A stretch of DNA of 64,000 nucleotides from UBA5078 sp033721235 (GTDB lineage: Bacteria; Pseudomonadota; Gammaproteobacteria; Pseudomonadales; Pseudohongiellaceae), in assembly GCA_033721235.1 (NCBI GenBank), contig JAWWAY010000002.1, positions 248,001-312,000 on the forward strand, written 5' to 3'. Position 1 is the stretch's first letter; each line of letters opens with the position of its first letter. A program made the translations under genes and the position numbers. Under the pieces are notes generated by a model. The model made no database searches, was not told the origin of the DNA, and saw only the letters and a list, made by a program, of their open reading frames with translations. This document shows positions 33,913-42,820 of the stretch, piece by piece.

Positions 33913-35490
33913 ATGGCCACTAAGGGCAACGATCAAAAGAAGAAGTCCCCCGCCAAGGGGTTTGAAGAATCACTATGGGACACCGCCAACAAGCTGCGCG
34001 GCACGGTGGAGTCCTCCGAATACAAGCACGTGGTGCTCAGCCTCATCTTCCTCAAATTTGCCAGCGACAAGTTCGAGGCACGGCGGGAAGAGCTGGAGGC
34101 CGAGGGCAAGGGCAAATACCTCGACATGGCCGAGTTCTACACCATGAAGAACGTGTTCTATCTGCCCGAGGAAGCGCGCTGGTCCCACGTGCTCAAACAC
34201 GCGAAACAGGACGACTTGCCCATCCGCGTGGACACCGCGCTCAGCACCGTGGAAAAACACAACAAGGCCCTCAAAGGCGCCCTGCCCGACAACTACTTCT
34301 CACGCCTGGGGCTGGACGCCAGCAAGCTGGCGGCGCTGATCGACACCATCAACAACATCGACACCGTGGGCGACCCGACCAACGACGTGGTGGGCCGCGT
34401 TTACGAATACTTCTTGGGCCGCTTTGCCGCCGCCGAAGGCAAGGGCGGGGGCGAGTTCTACACCCCCAAATGCGTGGTCAATCTGATCGCCGAAATGATC
34501 GAACCCTATCAGGGCAAGATCTACGACCCCTGCTGCGGCTCCGGCGGCATGTTCGTGCAGTCGATCAAGTTCGTGGAAAGCCACCACGGCAACCAGCGCG
34601 ACATCTCCATCTACGGCCAGGAATACACCAGCACCACCTACAAACTGGCCAAGATGAACCTGGCCATTCGCGGCATTGCGGGCAACCTAGGCGAGGTGCC
34701 CGCCGACACCTTCTTCAAGGACCAGCACCCCGACCTGAAAGCCGACTTCATCATGGCCAACCCGCCCTTCAACCAGAAGCAGTGGCGCGCCGACAATGAA
34801 CTGACAGACGACCCTCGCTGGTCCGGCTACGACACTCCGCCCACGGGCAATGCGAACTATGCCTGGATTCTGCACATGGTCAGCAAGCTGAGCGAGAACG
34901 GCATCGCCGGTTTCGTGCTGGCCAATGGCTCCATGAGCTCCAACACCAGCGGCGAAGGACAGATCCGCCAGAAGATGCTGGAGAACGATCTGGTGGACTG
35001 CATGATCGCCCTGCCCGGCCAGCTTTTTTTCACCACGCAAATTCCCGTGTGCCTGTGGTTCCTCACCAAGAACAAGAAAGCACAAACCTTCAGCGATGAA
35101 CGCAAAGCCTTCCGTGATCGCCGAGGCGAAACCTTGTTTATCGATGCCCGCAACATCGGCTCTATGGTGGACCGCACGCACAAGGAACTCACGGTTGAGG
35201 ACATTGCCAAGATTGCAAGGACCTACCATGCCTGGCGCGGAGAAGAGAAGGACGGAGCCTATGAAGATGTTCCGGGGTTCTGCAAGGCGGCCACGCTGGA
35301 TGAGATCAAAGCCAATGACTATGTGCTGACGCCGGGGCGGTATGTCGGTTCCGAGGAGTTGGAGGATGATGGGGTGTTGTTTGAGGAGAAGATGCGGGAA
35401 TTGACTTCGACTTTGTTCAGGCAGACGGATGAGGCGAGAGAATTGGATGAGGAAATCCGAAGGACATTGAAGGTATTCAACTATGAGTAG
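33913..35490 (+). CDS. hsdM: Type I restriction-modification DNA methyltransferase subunit HsdM
   Basis: 525 residues. N-terminal HsdM helical domain (FEESLWDTANKLRGTVESSE), then an N6-adenine methyltransferase domain with SAM motif DPCCGSGGMF (about 206) and catalytic NPPF (about 283). With HsdS it methylates adenines in the recognition site. Strongly GC-rich compared with the core genes, implying separate ancestry; the last ~180 bp shift to a G/T-rich composition before hsdS. AAGGAT lies five bases upstream of the ATG. It overlaps hsdS by eight bases. Confidence 0.96.
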   Translation: MATKGNDQKKKSPAKGFEESLWDTANKLRGTVESSEYKHVVLSLIFLKFASDKFEARREELEAEGKGKYLDMAEFYTMKNVFYLPEEARWSHVLKHAKQDDLPIRVDTALSTVEKHNKALKGALPDNYFSRLGLDASKLAALIDTINNIDTVGDPTNDVVGRVYEYFLGRFAAAEGKGGGEFYTPKCVVNLIAEMIEPYQGKIYDPCCGSGGMFVQSIKFVESHHGNQRDISIYGQEYTSTTYKLAKMNLAIRGIAGNLGEVPADTFFKDQHPDLKADFIMANPPFNQKQWRADNELTDDPRWSGYDTPPTGNANYAWILHMVSKLSENGIAGFVLANGSMSSNTSGEGQIRQKMLENDLVDCMIALPGQLFFTTQIPVCLWFLTKNKKAQTFSDERKAFRDRRGETLFIDARNIGSMVDRTHKELTVEDIAKIARTYHAWRGEEKDGAYEDVPGFCKAATLDEIKANDYVLTPGRYVGSEELEDDGVLFEEKMRELTSTLFRQTDEARELDEEIRRTLKVFNYE

Positions 35491-36904
35491 TGGTTGGATC
35501 GAAAAGACACTGGATGAAGTGTGTACCAAAATTACAGATGGGGCACACCGTAGTCCTAAGTCGGTTAGTGTTGGGAAGCCAATGTCTTCGGTAAAGGATA
35601 TGGATAGGTTTGGGCTAGACCTCTCAAGTTCCAGGCTAATCAGTGAGGAAGATTTCGACTCACTTGTTAAGGAGGGTTGTAAGCCAGAAGTAGGAGATGT
35701 GCTGATAGCCAAAGACGGAAATAGTGCTTTAGATACAGTTTGCAATGTTAGTGAGCCTATCGAAGCAGTACTCCTATCTTCAGTTGCGATACTTCGACCA
35801 AATCAAGAACTAGTGGATTCTGACTTTCTAAAGTATTTGTTGTCAGCCCCAGAGAATGTTGAGTATTTAAAAAGGAATTTCATATCAGGAGTAGCCATAC
35901 CAAGGGTTGTGCTCCGTGATTTCAAGAAAGCGGTATTCAAGTTCCCAGAATTAAATGTGCAAAAGAAAATTTCAGCGCATCTGGGTGTTCTGGATGCGAA
36001 AATAAAACTCAATACTCAGCTAAACCAAAATCTTGAGTTTATGGCGCAAGCCCTGTTCAAGAGCTGGTTCGTGGACTTCGATCCCGTTATCGATAACGCC
36101 CTTGCCGCTGGCAACCCCATCCCGGAACCCTTTCAGGCCAGAGCGCAACGACGCCAACAACGACTGCATGAGCCTGCCACTGAAGGCCAGCCCCCTTTGC
36201 ACTCCCTGCCTGCCGAACTGCGCCAACTTTTCCCAGATTCCTTTCAGGAAACGGAGCCCTTGGGATGGGTGCCGAAAGGTTGGGAAGTACTTGCCGCTGC
36301 CGATGTTGCAACAGTAACGATAGGGAAAACTCCGCCAAGAAAAGAGCAACATTGGTTCTCAGAGCGTCCGGAAGATGGCTATGCTTGGATTTCTATCAGA
36401 GATATGGGAGAAAACGGCGTTTATATAAGTGATAGCAACGAATACTTGATTCCCGGAGCCGTAGAAAAATTTAATGTTGTAAAGGTGCCCAAAGGGAGCG
36501 TGATACTTAGTTTCAAACTTACTTTGGGCCGGGTGGCTATTGCCTCGGAAGAATTGACAACCAATGAAGCAATTGCACACTTTTATAACTTCAGAAAGTC
36601 CTTGAATGAAGAGTATTTATATTTGTACTTGTCTCAGTTTGAATACAGCAAACTGGGAAGCACCTCATCGATTGCGACAGCTATTAACTCAAAAATTGTC
36701 AAAGGGATGCCTGTGTTAGCACCAGACTCTTTGATTCTTGATAACTTCAAAATCAGAGTTGAGAGCCTCTTTAATAGAATCTCTTTAGCTTCAAATGAAA
36801 CAAAGAATTTAAAGAAAATTAGAGACTCACTTCTCCCCAAGCTCCTCTCCGGCCAACTCCGCATTCCCGATACCGAAGCCCAACTCGCCGAGGTCGATGC
36901 ATGA
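35483..36904 (+). CDS. hsdS: Type I restriction-modification specificity subunit HsdS
   Basis: 473 residues with the usual two target-recognition domains separated by conserved helices: TRD1 (about 1-150), central spacer with LEFMAQALFKSWFVDFDPV (about 184-202) and a long stretch to about 265, TRD2 (about 265-430) and a C-terminal helix ending PKLLSGQLRIPD. The recognition sequence cannot be predicted. The DNA is a mosaic: both TRDs are AT-rich, the spacer (about 36031-36290) and the last ~80 bp are GC-rich like hsdM and hsdR. It overlaps hsdM by eight bases and hsdR by four (ATGA). Confidence 0.95.
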   Translation: MSSGWIEKTLDEVCTKITDGAHRSPKSVSVGKPMSSVKDMDRFGLDLSSSRLISEEDFDSLVKEGCKPEVGDVLIAKDGNSALDTVCNVSEPIEAVLLSSVAILRPNQELVDSDFLKYLLSAPENVEYLKRNFISGVAIPRVVLRDFKKAVFKFPELNVQKKISAHLGVLDAKIKLNTQLNQNLEFMAQALFKSWFVDFDPVIDNALAAGNPIPEPFQARAQRRQQRLHEPATEGQPPLHSLPAELRQLFPDSFQETEPLGWVPKGWEVLAAADVATVTIGKTPPRKEQHWFSERPEDGYAWISIRDMGENGVYISDSNEYLIPGAVEKFNVVKVPKGSVILSFKLTLGRVAIASEELTTNEAIAHFYNFRKSLNEEYLYLYLSQFEYSKLGSTSSIATAINSKIVKGMPVLAPDSLILDNFKIRVESLFNRISLASNETKNLKKIRDSLLPKLLSGQLRIPDTEAQLAEVDA

Positions 36905-39900
36905 GTTTCTCCGAGGCCAGACTGGAGCAAGCCATCATCGCCCTGTTGGGCGAGGAAGGCTATCCGCATATCAGCGGCCCCAGTCTCACCCGCACTCCCG
37001 AAGAAGTGCTGTTGGTGGACGACCTCACCACCTATCTGCAACGCCAGTATGGCACCGACGGCATCACCGACAGTGAAATCGCCAGCATCGTGCGGCAACT
37101 GCAAAGCTACTCTTCGCTTGACCTGTACGACAGCAACCGCGCCATCATGAAGCTCGTCAGCGACGGTTTTACCTTCAAGCGGGAAGACCATACCCAAAAA
37201 GACCTGTACATCCAGTTGCTGGATTTTGATCGCACCGACTCAGCACTCAAGTCACAGCCAACGCTTGAAGTCCGTTCGGAAGAACCGGCACCCTATCTGG
37301 TGGACAGGAACATCTACAAGCTGGTCAACCAACTGGAAATCGTCGGCACCGAAAAGCGCATCCCCGATGCCATTCTCTACATCAATGGCCTTCCGCTGGT
37401 GGTGTTCGAGTTCAAAAGCACGGTGCGCGAAGAGGCGACCATTCATGATGCCTTCGTGCAGCTCACCACGCGTTACCGGCGCGACATACCCGAACTGTTC
37501 AAGTACAACGCGCTGTGTGTGATCAGCGATGGCAGCAACAGCCGCATGGGCTCATTTTTCGCGCCTTATGACTTCTGGTATGCCTGGCGCAAGGTGACGG
37601 GCAATGAAGCATTGGACCCGGACGGCATCGCCTCACTGCAAACCATGATCAGTGGCCTGTTTCATATCCCGCGCCTGCTCGAAGTGCTGCGCCACTTTGT
37701 CTACTTCCCAGACAAGAGCCACCGCGAAGAGAAGATTGTGTGCCGCTACCCGCAATACTACGCCGCCACCAAACTCTTCCGTCACATCCTCCAACACCGC
37801 AAACCTTTTGGCGACGGCAAGGGAGGCACCTATTTTGGCGCAACCGGCTGCGGCAAGAGCTACACCATGCTGTTCCTGTCGCGCCTGTTGATGCGCAGCT
37901 TGGAGCTGGAAAGCCCTACCCTCGTGTTGATTACCGACCGCACCGACTTGGACGACCAACTCAGCACGCAGTTCACCAACGCAAAGAATTTCATTGGCGA
38001 CCAACTGGTGGTCAGTGTGGAAAGCCGCCAGCAACTGCGCGAACTGCTGCAAAACCGCAAGAGCGGTGGCGTCTTTCTGACCACCATCCACAAGTTCACC
38101 GAAGACCTGCAACTGCTGACCGAGCGCAGCAATGTCATCTGCATCAGCGACGAGGCGCATCGAAGCCAAGTCAACCTCGATCAAAAAGTCCGCATCGACA
38201 CGAAAAAGGGAGAAGTCGTGACCACCTACGGCTTCGCCAAATATCTCCACGATTCTCTCCCCAATGCCACCTATGTGGGCTTCACCGGCACCCCCGTGGA
38301 TGCCACGCTGGACGTGTTTGGCCCGGTGGTCGATGCCTACACCATGACCGAGTCTGTTCGCGACGACATTACCGTCCGCATCGTCTATGAGGGCCGAGCG
38401 GCCAAGGTATTACTGGACAACAGCAAGCTCGTGGAAATCGAACAGTACTATGCGGAGTGCGCCGAGGCAGGCACCAGCGAGTACCAGATTGAAGAGAGCA
38501 AGAAAGCCAATGCCAATATGGGCGCCATTCTGGGCGACCCCGATCGCCTAAAGGCGCTGGCGGCGGATTTTGTTACGCATTATGAGAAGCGTGTGGGCGA
38601 AGGGTCCACGGTGTGCGGGAAGGCGCTGTTCGTGTGTGCCAACCGTCAGATCGCCTGGGCCCTATATCAGGAAATACTGACCCTTCGACCGGCCTGGGGC
38701 GAAGAACTGGCCTGTGAAGCAGGCGTAGAACTGACTGAGCAGGAAAAGAAAGACATTAAACCCATGGCCCGGCTCAAGATCATTGCAACACGTGGCCAAG
38801 ATGATTCCAAAGATATGTACGACGCCCTGGGCACCAAGGAGTACCGCAAGGAGCTGGATCGCCAATTCAAGAGCGCGAAGAGCAATTTCAAGATCGCCAT
38901 CGTGGTGGACATGTGGCTCACCGGCTTCGATGTTCCGTTCCTCGACACGATGTACATCGACAAACCTGTCCAACGCCACACGCTAATCCAGACCATCAGC
39001 CGAGTTAACCGCAAATTTGAGGGCAAGGACAAAGGACTGGTGGTGGACTACATCGGCATCAAGAAGCAGATGAACTTGGCTTTGGCGCACTACAACAAAA
39101 CCGACACGCTCAATTTCGAGGAAATCGAGCAGTCCGTAGTCGTCGTCAAAGATCATCTGGAGCTGCTGGGCACCGTCTTTCACAAGTTCGACAGCACGCC
39201 CTATTTCACTGGGAGCCCCGTGGAGCAGCTTAACTGCCTGAACATGGCCGTGGAGTTCGTACAGATCACCAACGACCTTGAAAAGCGCTTTATGCAGCTC
39301 TGCAAACGCCTGAAAGCAGCCTACGACATTTGCAGCGGAAGTGAATACCTGACCCAAGGCGAGCGCGACCGTGTGCATTTCTACCTAGCCATTCGAGCGA
39401 TTCTGTTTAAGCTCACCAAAGGCGATGCACCGGACGTGCCGCAAATGAACGCCAAAGTCAGACAAATGATCAGTGAAGCCCTACGCGCAGATGGTGTCGA
39501 AGAGATCTTCAAGCTGGGGGAAGACGGTGCTGGTGAATTGGACCTTTTTGGCGACGATTACCTGGCCAAACTGGATAAACTCAAACTACCCAACACGAAA
39601 ATTAAGCTATTGCAGCAATTGCTGGCCAAGGCATTGGCTGACTTCAAGAAAGTAAACCGCGCTAAGGCCATAGACTTTAGCAAGATGTTCCAAGCGCTGG
39701 TGGAGAAATACAATCAGCGCGACGAAGACAGCCTGCTGGTGGGAGGCGTGTTGGAAGACTTCACCGACAACATCATCGACGGTTACATGGATCTCATCAA
39801 GCAGCTAAAAGGCGAGATCGATTCCTACCAGGACATGGACATCACGCTAGAAGAAAAAGCCTTCTACGACATTCTGCTTTTGCTAATGAAGAAATACGAC

Positions 39901-40134
39901 TTCACCTATCCAGAAGACAAATTGCTTGAGCTGGCTAAAGCGGTAAAAGCCGTGGTGGACGATAAGACCCGCTACACGGACTGGAGCAAACGCGATGACA
40001 TCAAAGCGGAATTGAAAGTTGACCTAATCATGCTGCTAGCCGAGTGGGGTTATCCACCGGTGGATAGGGATGAGGTTTATAAGGAGATTTTTGAGCAGGC
40101 CGAAAACTTTAAGAAATATAAAAGTAATAGTTAA
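36901..40134 (+). CDS. hsdR: Type I restriction endonuclease subunit HsdR
   Basis: 1077 residues. N-terminal nuclease with PD-(D/E)xK (PDAILYINGLP and VVFEFKS, about 157-172), SF2 translocase with Walker A GATGCGKSY (about 313), DEAH-like SDEAHRS (about 415) and VGFTGTPVD (about 457), then a C-terminal helical domain that docks on HsdM. It translocates DNA and cuts at a distance when unmethylated sites are found. All motifs look intact, so the system is probably active. It is convergent with the Zorya-like operon; 103 bp lie between, with a weak CTAAG/CTTAG-T5 hairpin. Confidence 0.96.
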   Translation: MSFSEARLEQAIIALLGEEGYPHISGPSLTRTPEEVLLVDDLTTYLQRQYGTDGITDSEIASIVRQLQSYSSLDLYDSNRAIMKLVSDGFTFKREDHTQKDLYIQLLDFDRTDSALKSQPTLEVRSEEPAPYLVDRNIYKLVNQLEIVGTEKRIPDAILYINGLPLVVFEFKSTVREEATIHDAFVQLTTRYRRDIPELFKYNALCVISDGSNSRMGSFFAPYDFWYAWRKVTGNEALDPDGIASLQTMISGLFHIPRLLEVLRHFVYFPDKSHREEKIVCRYPQYYAATKLFRHILQHRKPFGDGKGGTYFGATGCGKSYTMLFLSRLLMRSLELESPTLVLITDRTDLDDQLSTQFTNAKNFIGDQLVVSVESRQQLRELLQNRKSGGVFLTTIHKFTEDLQLLTERSNVICISDEAHRSQVNLDQKVRIDTKKGEVVTTYGFAKYLHDSLPNATYVGFTGTPVDATLDVFGPVVDAYTMTESVRDDITVRIVYEGRAAKVLLDNSKLVEIEQYYAECAEAGTSEYQIEESKKANANMGAILGDPDRLKALAADFVTHYEKRVGEGSTVCGKALFVCANRQIAWALYQEILTLRPAWGEELACEAGVELTEQEKKDIKPMARLKIIATRGQDDSKDMYDALGTKEYRKELDRQFKSAKSNFKIAIVVDMWLTGFDVPFLDTMYIDKPVQRHTLIQTISRVNRKFEGKDKGLVVDYIGIKKQMNLALAHYNKTDTLNFEEIEQSVVVVKDHLELLGTVFHKFDSTPYFTGSPVEQLNCLNMAVEFVQITNDLEKRFMQLCKRLKAAYDICSGSEYLTQGERDRVHFYLAIRAILFKLTKGDAPDVPQMNAKVRQMISEALRADGVEEIFKLGEDGAGELDLFGDDYLAKLDKLKLPNTKIKLLQQLLAKALADFKKVNRAKAIDFSKMFQALVEKYNQRDEDSLLVGGVLEDFTDNIIDGYMDLIKQLKGEIDSYQDMDITLEEKAFYDILLLLMKKYDFTYPEDKLLELAKAVKAVVDDKTRYTDWSKRDDIKAELKVDLIMLLAEWGYPPVDRDEVYKEIFEQAENFKKYKSNS

Positions 40135-40237
40135 GCTAAGAAAGTTACTTAGGTTTTTCAACTGAGGCTCTATATAAAACCGCACTTAACAAAGCTGATT
40201 TCTGCCCACCTAAAATAGCTCGTCTATCCTTTGCCTG

Positions 40238-41110
40238 CTAGATACGTTTCAACTCTTGGTATTTCAAGTAACGAGGAGTGCTTTTCATATGTCCATGCTG
40301 AGGCTGATCTGCATGACATGCTATGCAGTAAGCAACTAAATTTAGAATGCTATTGTCTGATTTATCTCTGTTTTTATGGTGCACTTCCAAATACTCTCTT
40401 AGCCTAGATTCCGAAAGATCAGGGCTTCTGCACCCAAGATTCTGGCAGCGCCACCCTACTTTTTCCTTATACTTTTTCGAGATTTTCGGCCAATCTTTAT
40501 CGTAAAGATTAGGCCTAGATGCCGCTGCATGAATAAAATCACCATCAATATTTTCGTGCGCAATATCCTGGTTTAAGTAAGCAGAAAACTCAAATGCAGG
40601 CCATTTCTCTTTGAACAGGTCACTATGTAAGGACTGAGCTCTATTGTGACAGTTTTTACAAACATAAAGCTGCTGATTTTCCATTGTAGTCAAAACTCTA
40701 TTGTTTCTAATGACTCGGTAAAAGAAATTCTCTGTCTCAGTCCTCGCTAGTTTATATTTGTCTCGCCATCCGCCTCTCTTAGCTTCCTCCAGCGTGCCAC
40801 AATTGTAGATGTGGTACCGGTGCAACTCATTCACAGAACTGCGACTTAGACTTTTTCTACGCAACATCAAATCAATTGCCACAGCACTCAAATACGAAGC
40901 ATCCTTATCAGCAATGTGAACAACCACTCTAGCCACCACCCCATTCGGGTCGACATAATATAAACCAGCCTCACCGAATACGATATCATTTGGATCTAGA
41001 TCTGCAGCCCCCTTCCTAATAGCTTCGGGCAAGAGAACAGCTGCATCGCTCGCTCCAAGTCTTCTGGCAACGGCCTTTAGCAGCTCAAATTTTGTTAAAT
41101 CAATTACCAT
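40238..41110 (-). CDS. zorE: HNH endonuclease of Zorya type II-like cassette (ZorE-like)
   Basis: 290 residues. The C-terminal HNH domain has zinc-type cysteine pairs C222-x4-C227 and C262-x2-C265, His244-His245 in EVHHKNRD, Asn257 and His266: a full HNH arrangement. The N-terminal two-thirds has conserved-looking elements including HRYHIYNCGTLEEAKRGG (about 97-114) and a further C151-x2-C154 (LYVCKNCHN). In type II Zorya the third protein is an HNH nuclease (ZorE) activated downstream of the ZorAB motor; the gene here overlaps the ZorB-like gene by 11 bp. The symbol is by analogy, and no search was made. Confidence 0.75.
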   Translation of the reverse strand: MVIDLTKFELLKAVARRLGASDAAVLLPEAIRKGAADLDPNDIVFGEAGLYYVDPNGVVARVVVHIADKDASYLSAVAIDLMLRRKSLSRSSVNELHRYHIYNCGTLEEAKRGGWRDKYKLARTETENFFYRVIRNNRVLTTMENQQLYVCKNCHNRAQSLHSDLFKEKWPAFEFSAYLNQDIAHENIDGDFIHAAASRPNLYDKDWPKISKKYKEKVGWRCQNLGCRSPDLSESRLREYLEVHHKNRDKSDNSILNLVAYCIACHADQPQHGHMKSTPRYLKYQELKRI

Positions 41111-41786
41111 CTAGGGTCTCGAGTATCTTATAGATTCTCTCTTCGGCCTTTGTTTCAACTCTAAACTCTACTCTTCTAGAACGAACCAAATCCTCACTTC
41201 CATCAGGAAGAAGAATCCTCTTGGCGAATGAAAGCCCATTTGCTCTTATATATGTGGTCATCCAGTCCCTATAACTAGACACCGAATCCAGTTGAAACAC
41301 ATAGTTTAAAACACTTAGTGATCTGGCTTGCGACAATGCAGCGTTACCTAGATAAGAGTCAGCCATAGTACCACCACCAATCCAGTCGCTTGATGTATGC
41401 CCCTCAATCCTAATTTCATCAATGTTTTCTCGATATTGATCGGAATACAAAATGCGTATGTAGCGCGGGTAGAAATCGCTTAGTATTAACGCGAAATTCT
41501 CATTAATTTCGGAAGATGAGCGAGCAAATAGGATTTCAGGTTCATTAAATCTAATGGTATTGTCCAGAAGCAATTCCGCTCCCCACTTCTGTAAATCATC
41601 TTCAAACTCTTCATAAAGCGATTTATATAAATCCTGTTGGTATTCCTGATAGGTGAGCGCCAATTCTCGCGATCGTTCTTGTTCTTTCTCAGTTTTCAAC
41701 ATGAATACAATTGCGATGAACATGAAGATCATCATCAGGCCTGCCATTAAATCGGATATCGAGATCCACTGCTTTCCTGATCTCAT
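41100..41786 (-). CDS. zorB: ZorB-like OmpA/MotB-domain membrane protein
   Basis: 228 residues. A single N-terminal membrane helix (about 11-29) carries Asp12 at its start (ISDLMAGLMM), the position of the ion-channel aspartate in MotB and ZorB. A coiled-coil linker follows, then an OmpA-like peptidoglycan-binding domain with IEGHTSSD (127-134), LSQARS (151-156) and SRRVEFRV (203-210). It should anchor the ZorA-like stator to the cell wall. Start and stop overlap its neighbours (4 bp with zorA, 11 bp with the HNH gene), a tightly coupled operon. Confidence 0.82.
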   Translation of the reverse strand: MRSGKQWISISDLMAGLMMIFMFIAIVFMLKTEKEQERSRELALTYQEYQQDLYKSLYEEFEDDLQKWGAELLLDNTIRFNEPEILFARSSSEINENFALILSDFYPRYIRILYSDQYRENIDEIRIEGHTSSDWIGGGTMADSYLGNAALSQARSLSVLNYVFQLDSVSSYRDWMTTYIRANGLSFAKRILLPDGSEDLVRSRRVEFRVETKAEERIYKILETLDGN

Positions 41787-42820
41787 CTTTTAGCATTCCT
41801 AATAAGAGTAGCGGTAGCGTCTAGGAACTTCTGATAGTCATCTCCAAATTTTTGTGTAAGCCCAGTCAACGTACGCTCTAGCTGGCCCAGAGATTCTGGT
41901 AGTTTCTCTTTAATTGAATTCGTTAGTTGATTGAGCGTTTCTGACTGAGAAGACAACGATTTCTTAATAGTCTCTGTGAGTTGATCAGTTTGCGAGGAGG
42001 TTGCTTCTAGGTTAGATTTAAAATTCTCAAGAATTTGATCAAAATCCGCTAACATTTTCTTCTGCGCTATCAATGCAGTATTTGTTTGCTCAGTATTATT
42101 TTCGACATTCTTTGATACAGACAGTAAATGTTCAATAGTTACATTTACAGTTTCTAGCGCGGTAGTAGCTTCGACAGTGGCCTCAACAGCCCTTTTTATA
42201 CTTTTAGTTGCTTCGACTAATTGATTTGTTGAGTTTTCAACATGAGAGGAGTAGTTGCTCTGCCATTCTAACAGCTTAAAAACAGCGTCATTAAGCTGCT
42301 TAAAGTTCTCACCAAATTGCTCCTTGAGATTATTATTAAAATCGGCAATGACGCTCTCTAAAGCCTGTATTATCTGTGCGGTGGCCCCTTCAGAAAGTTT
42401 TTTTAGTGCTTGCTCTAAATTATAGTTTGTAACCTTAAATCCAGTTTTCGTTTCATCTACTAACTCTTGAAGCTTGTCTTCGACATCTTTTAATGCACCA
42501 ACCTCTCCACCTTGCTCTTCTTTGCCAGTCACTATCGCGAAGAACGTAAGTATGGCGGATGCGCCCAAACCAACGACGCTAGTCAAAAAAGCAGTTTTCA
42601 TCCCTTCTAGCAGTGGCGGCACTGATGCCTCAATATCTTGAGTATCAAATTCTAGAAGCCCTAAGAAAATCCCAAGAAAAGTACCAAAGATACCTGCAGT
42701 AACAATAAGGGATCTAAAGTCCCTATGCTCGCCTCTTAATGTAAATACATCCCACAAGAAGCAAATTACTATAAAAAAACATATAAACTGCGTGGCATTG
42801 TTAAGAGAAGCGAAATCCAT
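41783..42820 (-). CDS. zorA: ZorA-like MotA/TolQ/ExbB proton-channel protein with helical tail
   Basis: 345 residues. Three membrane helices (about 10-28, 37-57, 76-98) hold the MotA/ExbB-like motif: GIFGTFLGIFLGLLEF and MKTAFLTSVVGLGASA. Residues 100-345 are a long charged alpha-helical region with many Thr, Ser, Gln and Glu, probably a coiled-coil tail in the cytoplasm. In the known type I Zorya, ZorA has the same plan with a tail that signals from the motor to the effectors; this tail is shorter than I recall for type I. AAGGAAC lies six bases before the ATG. First gene of the cassette. Confidence 0.82.
   Translation of the reverse strand: MDFASLNNATQFICFFIVICFLWDVFTLRGEHRDFRSLIVTAGIFGTFLGIFLGLLEFDTQDIEASVPPLLEGMKTAFLTSVVGLGASAILTFFAIVTGKEEQGGEVGALKDVEDKLQELVDETKTGFKVTNYNLEQALKKLSEGATAQIIQALESVIADFNNNLKEQFGENFKQLNDAVFKLLEWQSNYSSHVENSTNQLVEATKSIKRAVEATVEATTALETVNVTIEHLLSVSKNVENNTEQTNTALIAQKKMLADFDQILENFKSNLEATSSQTDQLTETIKKSLSSQSETLNQLTNSIKEKLPESLGQLERTLTGLTQKFGDDYQKFLDATATLIRNAKR

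Noticed and set aside
33933..39378. Numerous long antisense and alternate-frame ORFs in hsdM and hsdR, for example 34687-35745, 36634-37197 and 37633-38250
   Set aside because: They mirror the GC-rich reading frame of the hsd genes and show low-complexity His/Ala/Arg-rich translations without domains.
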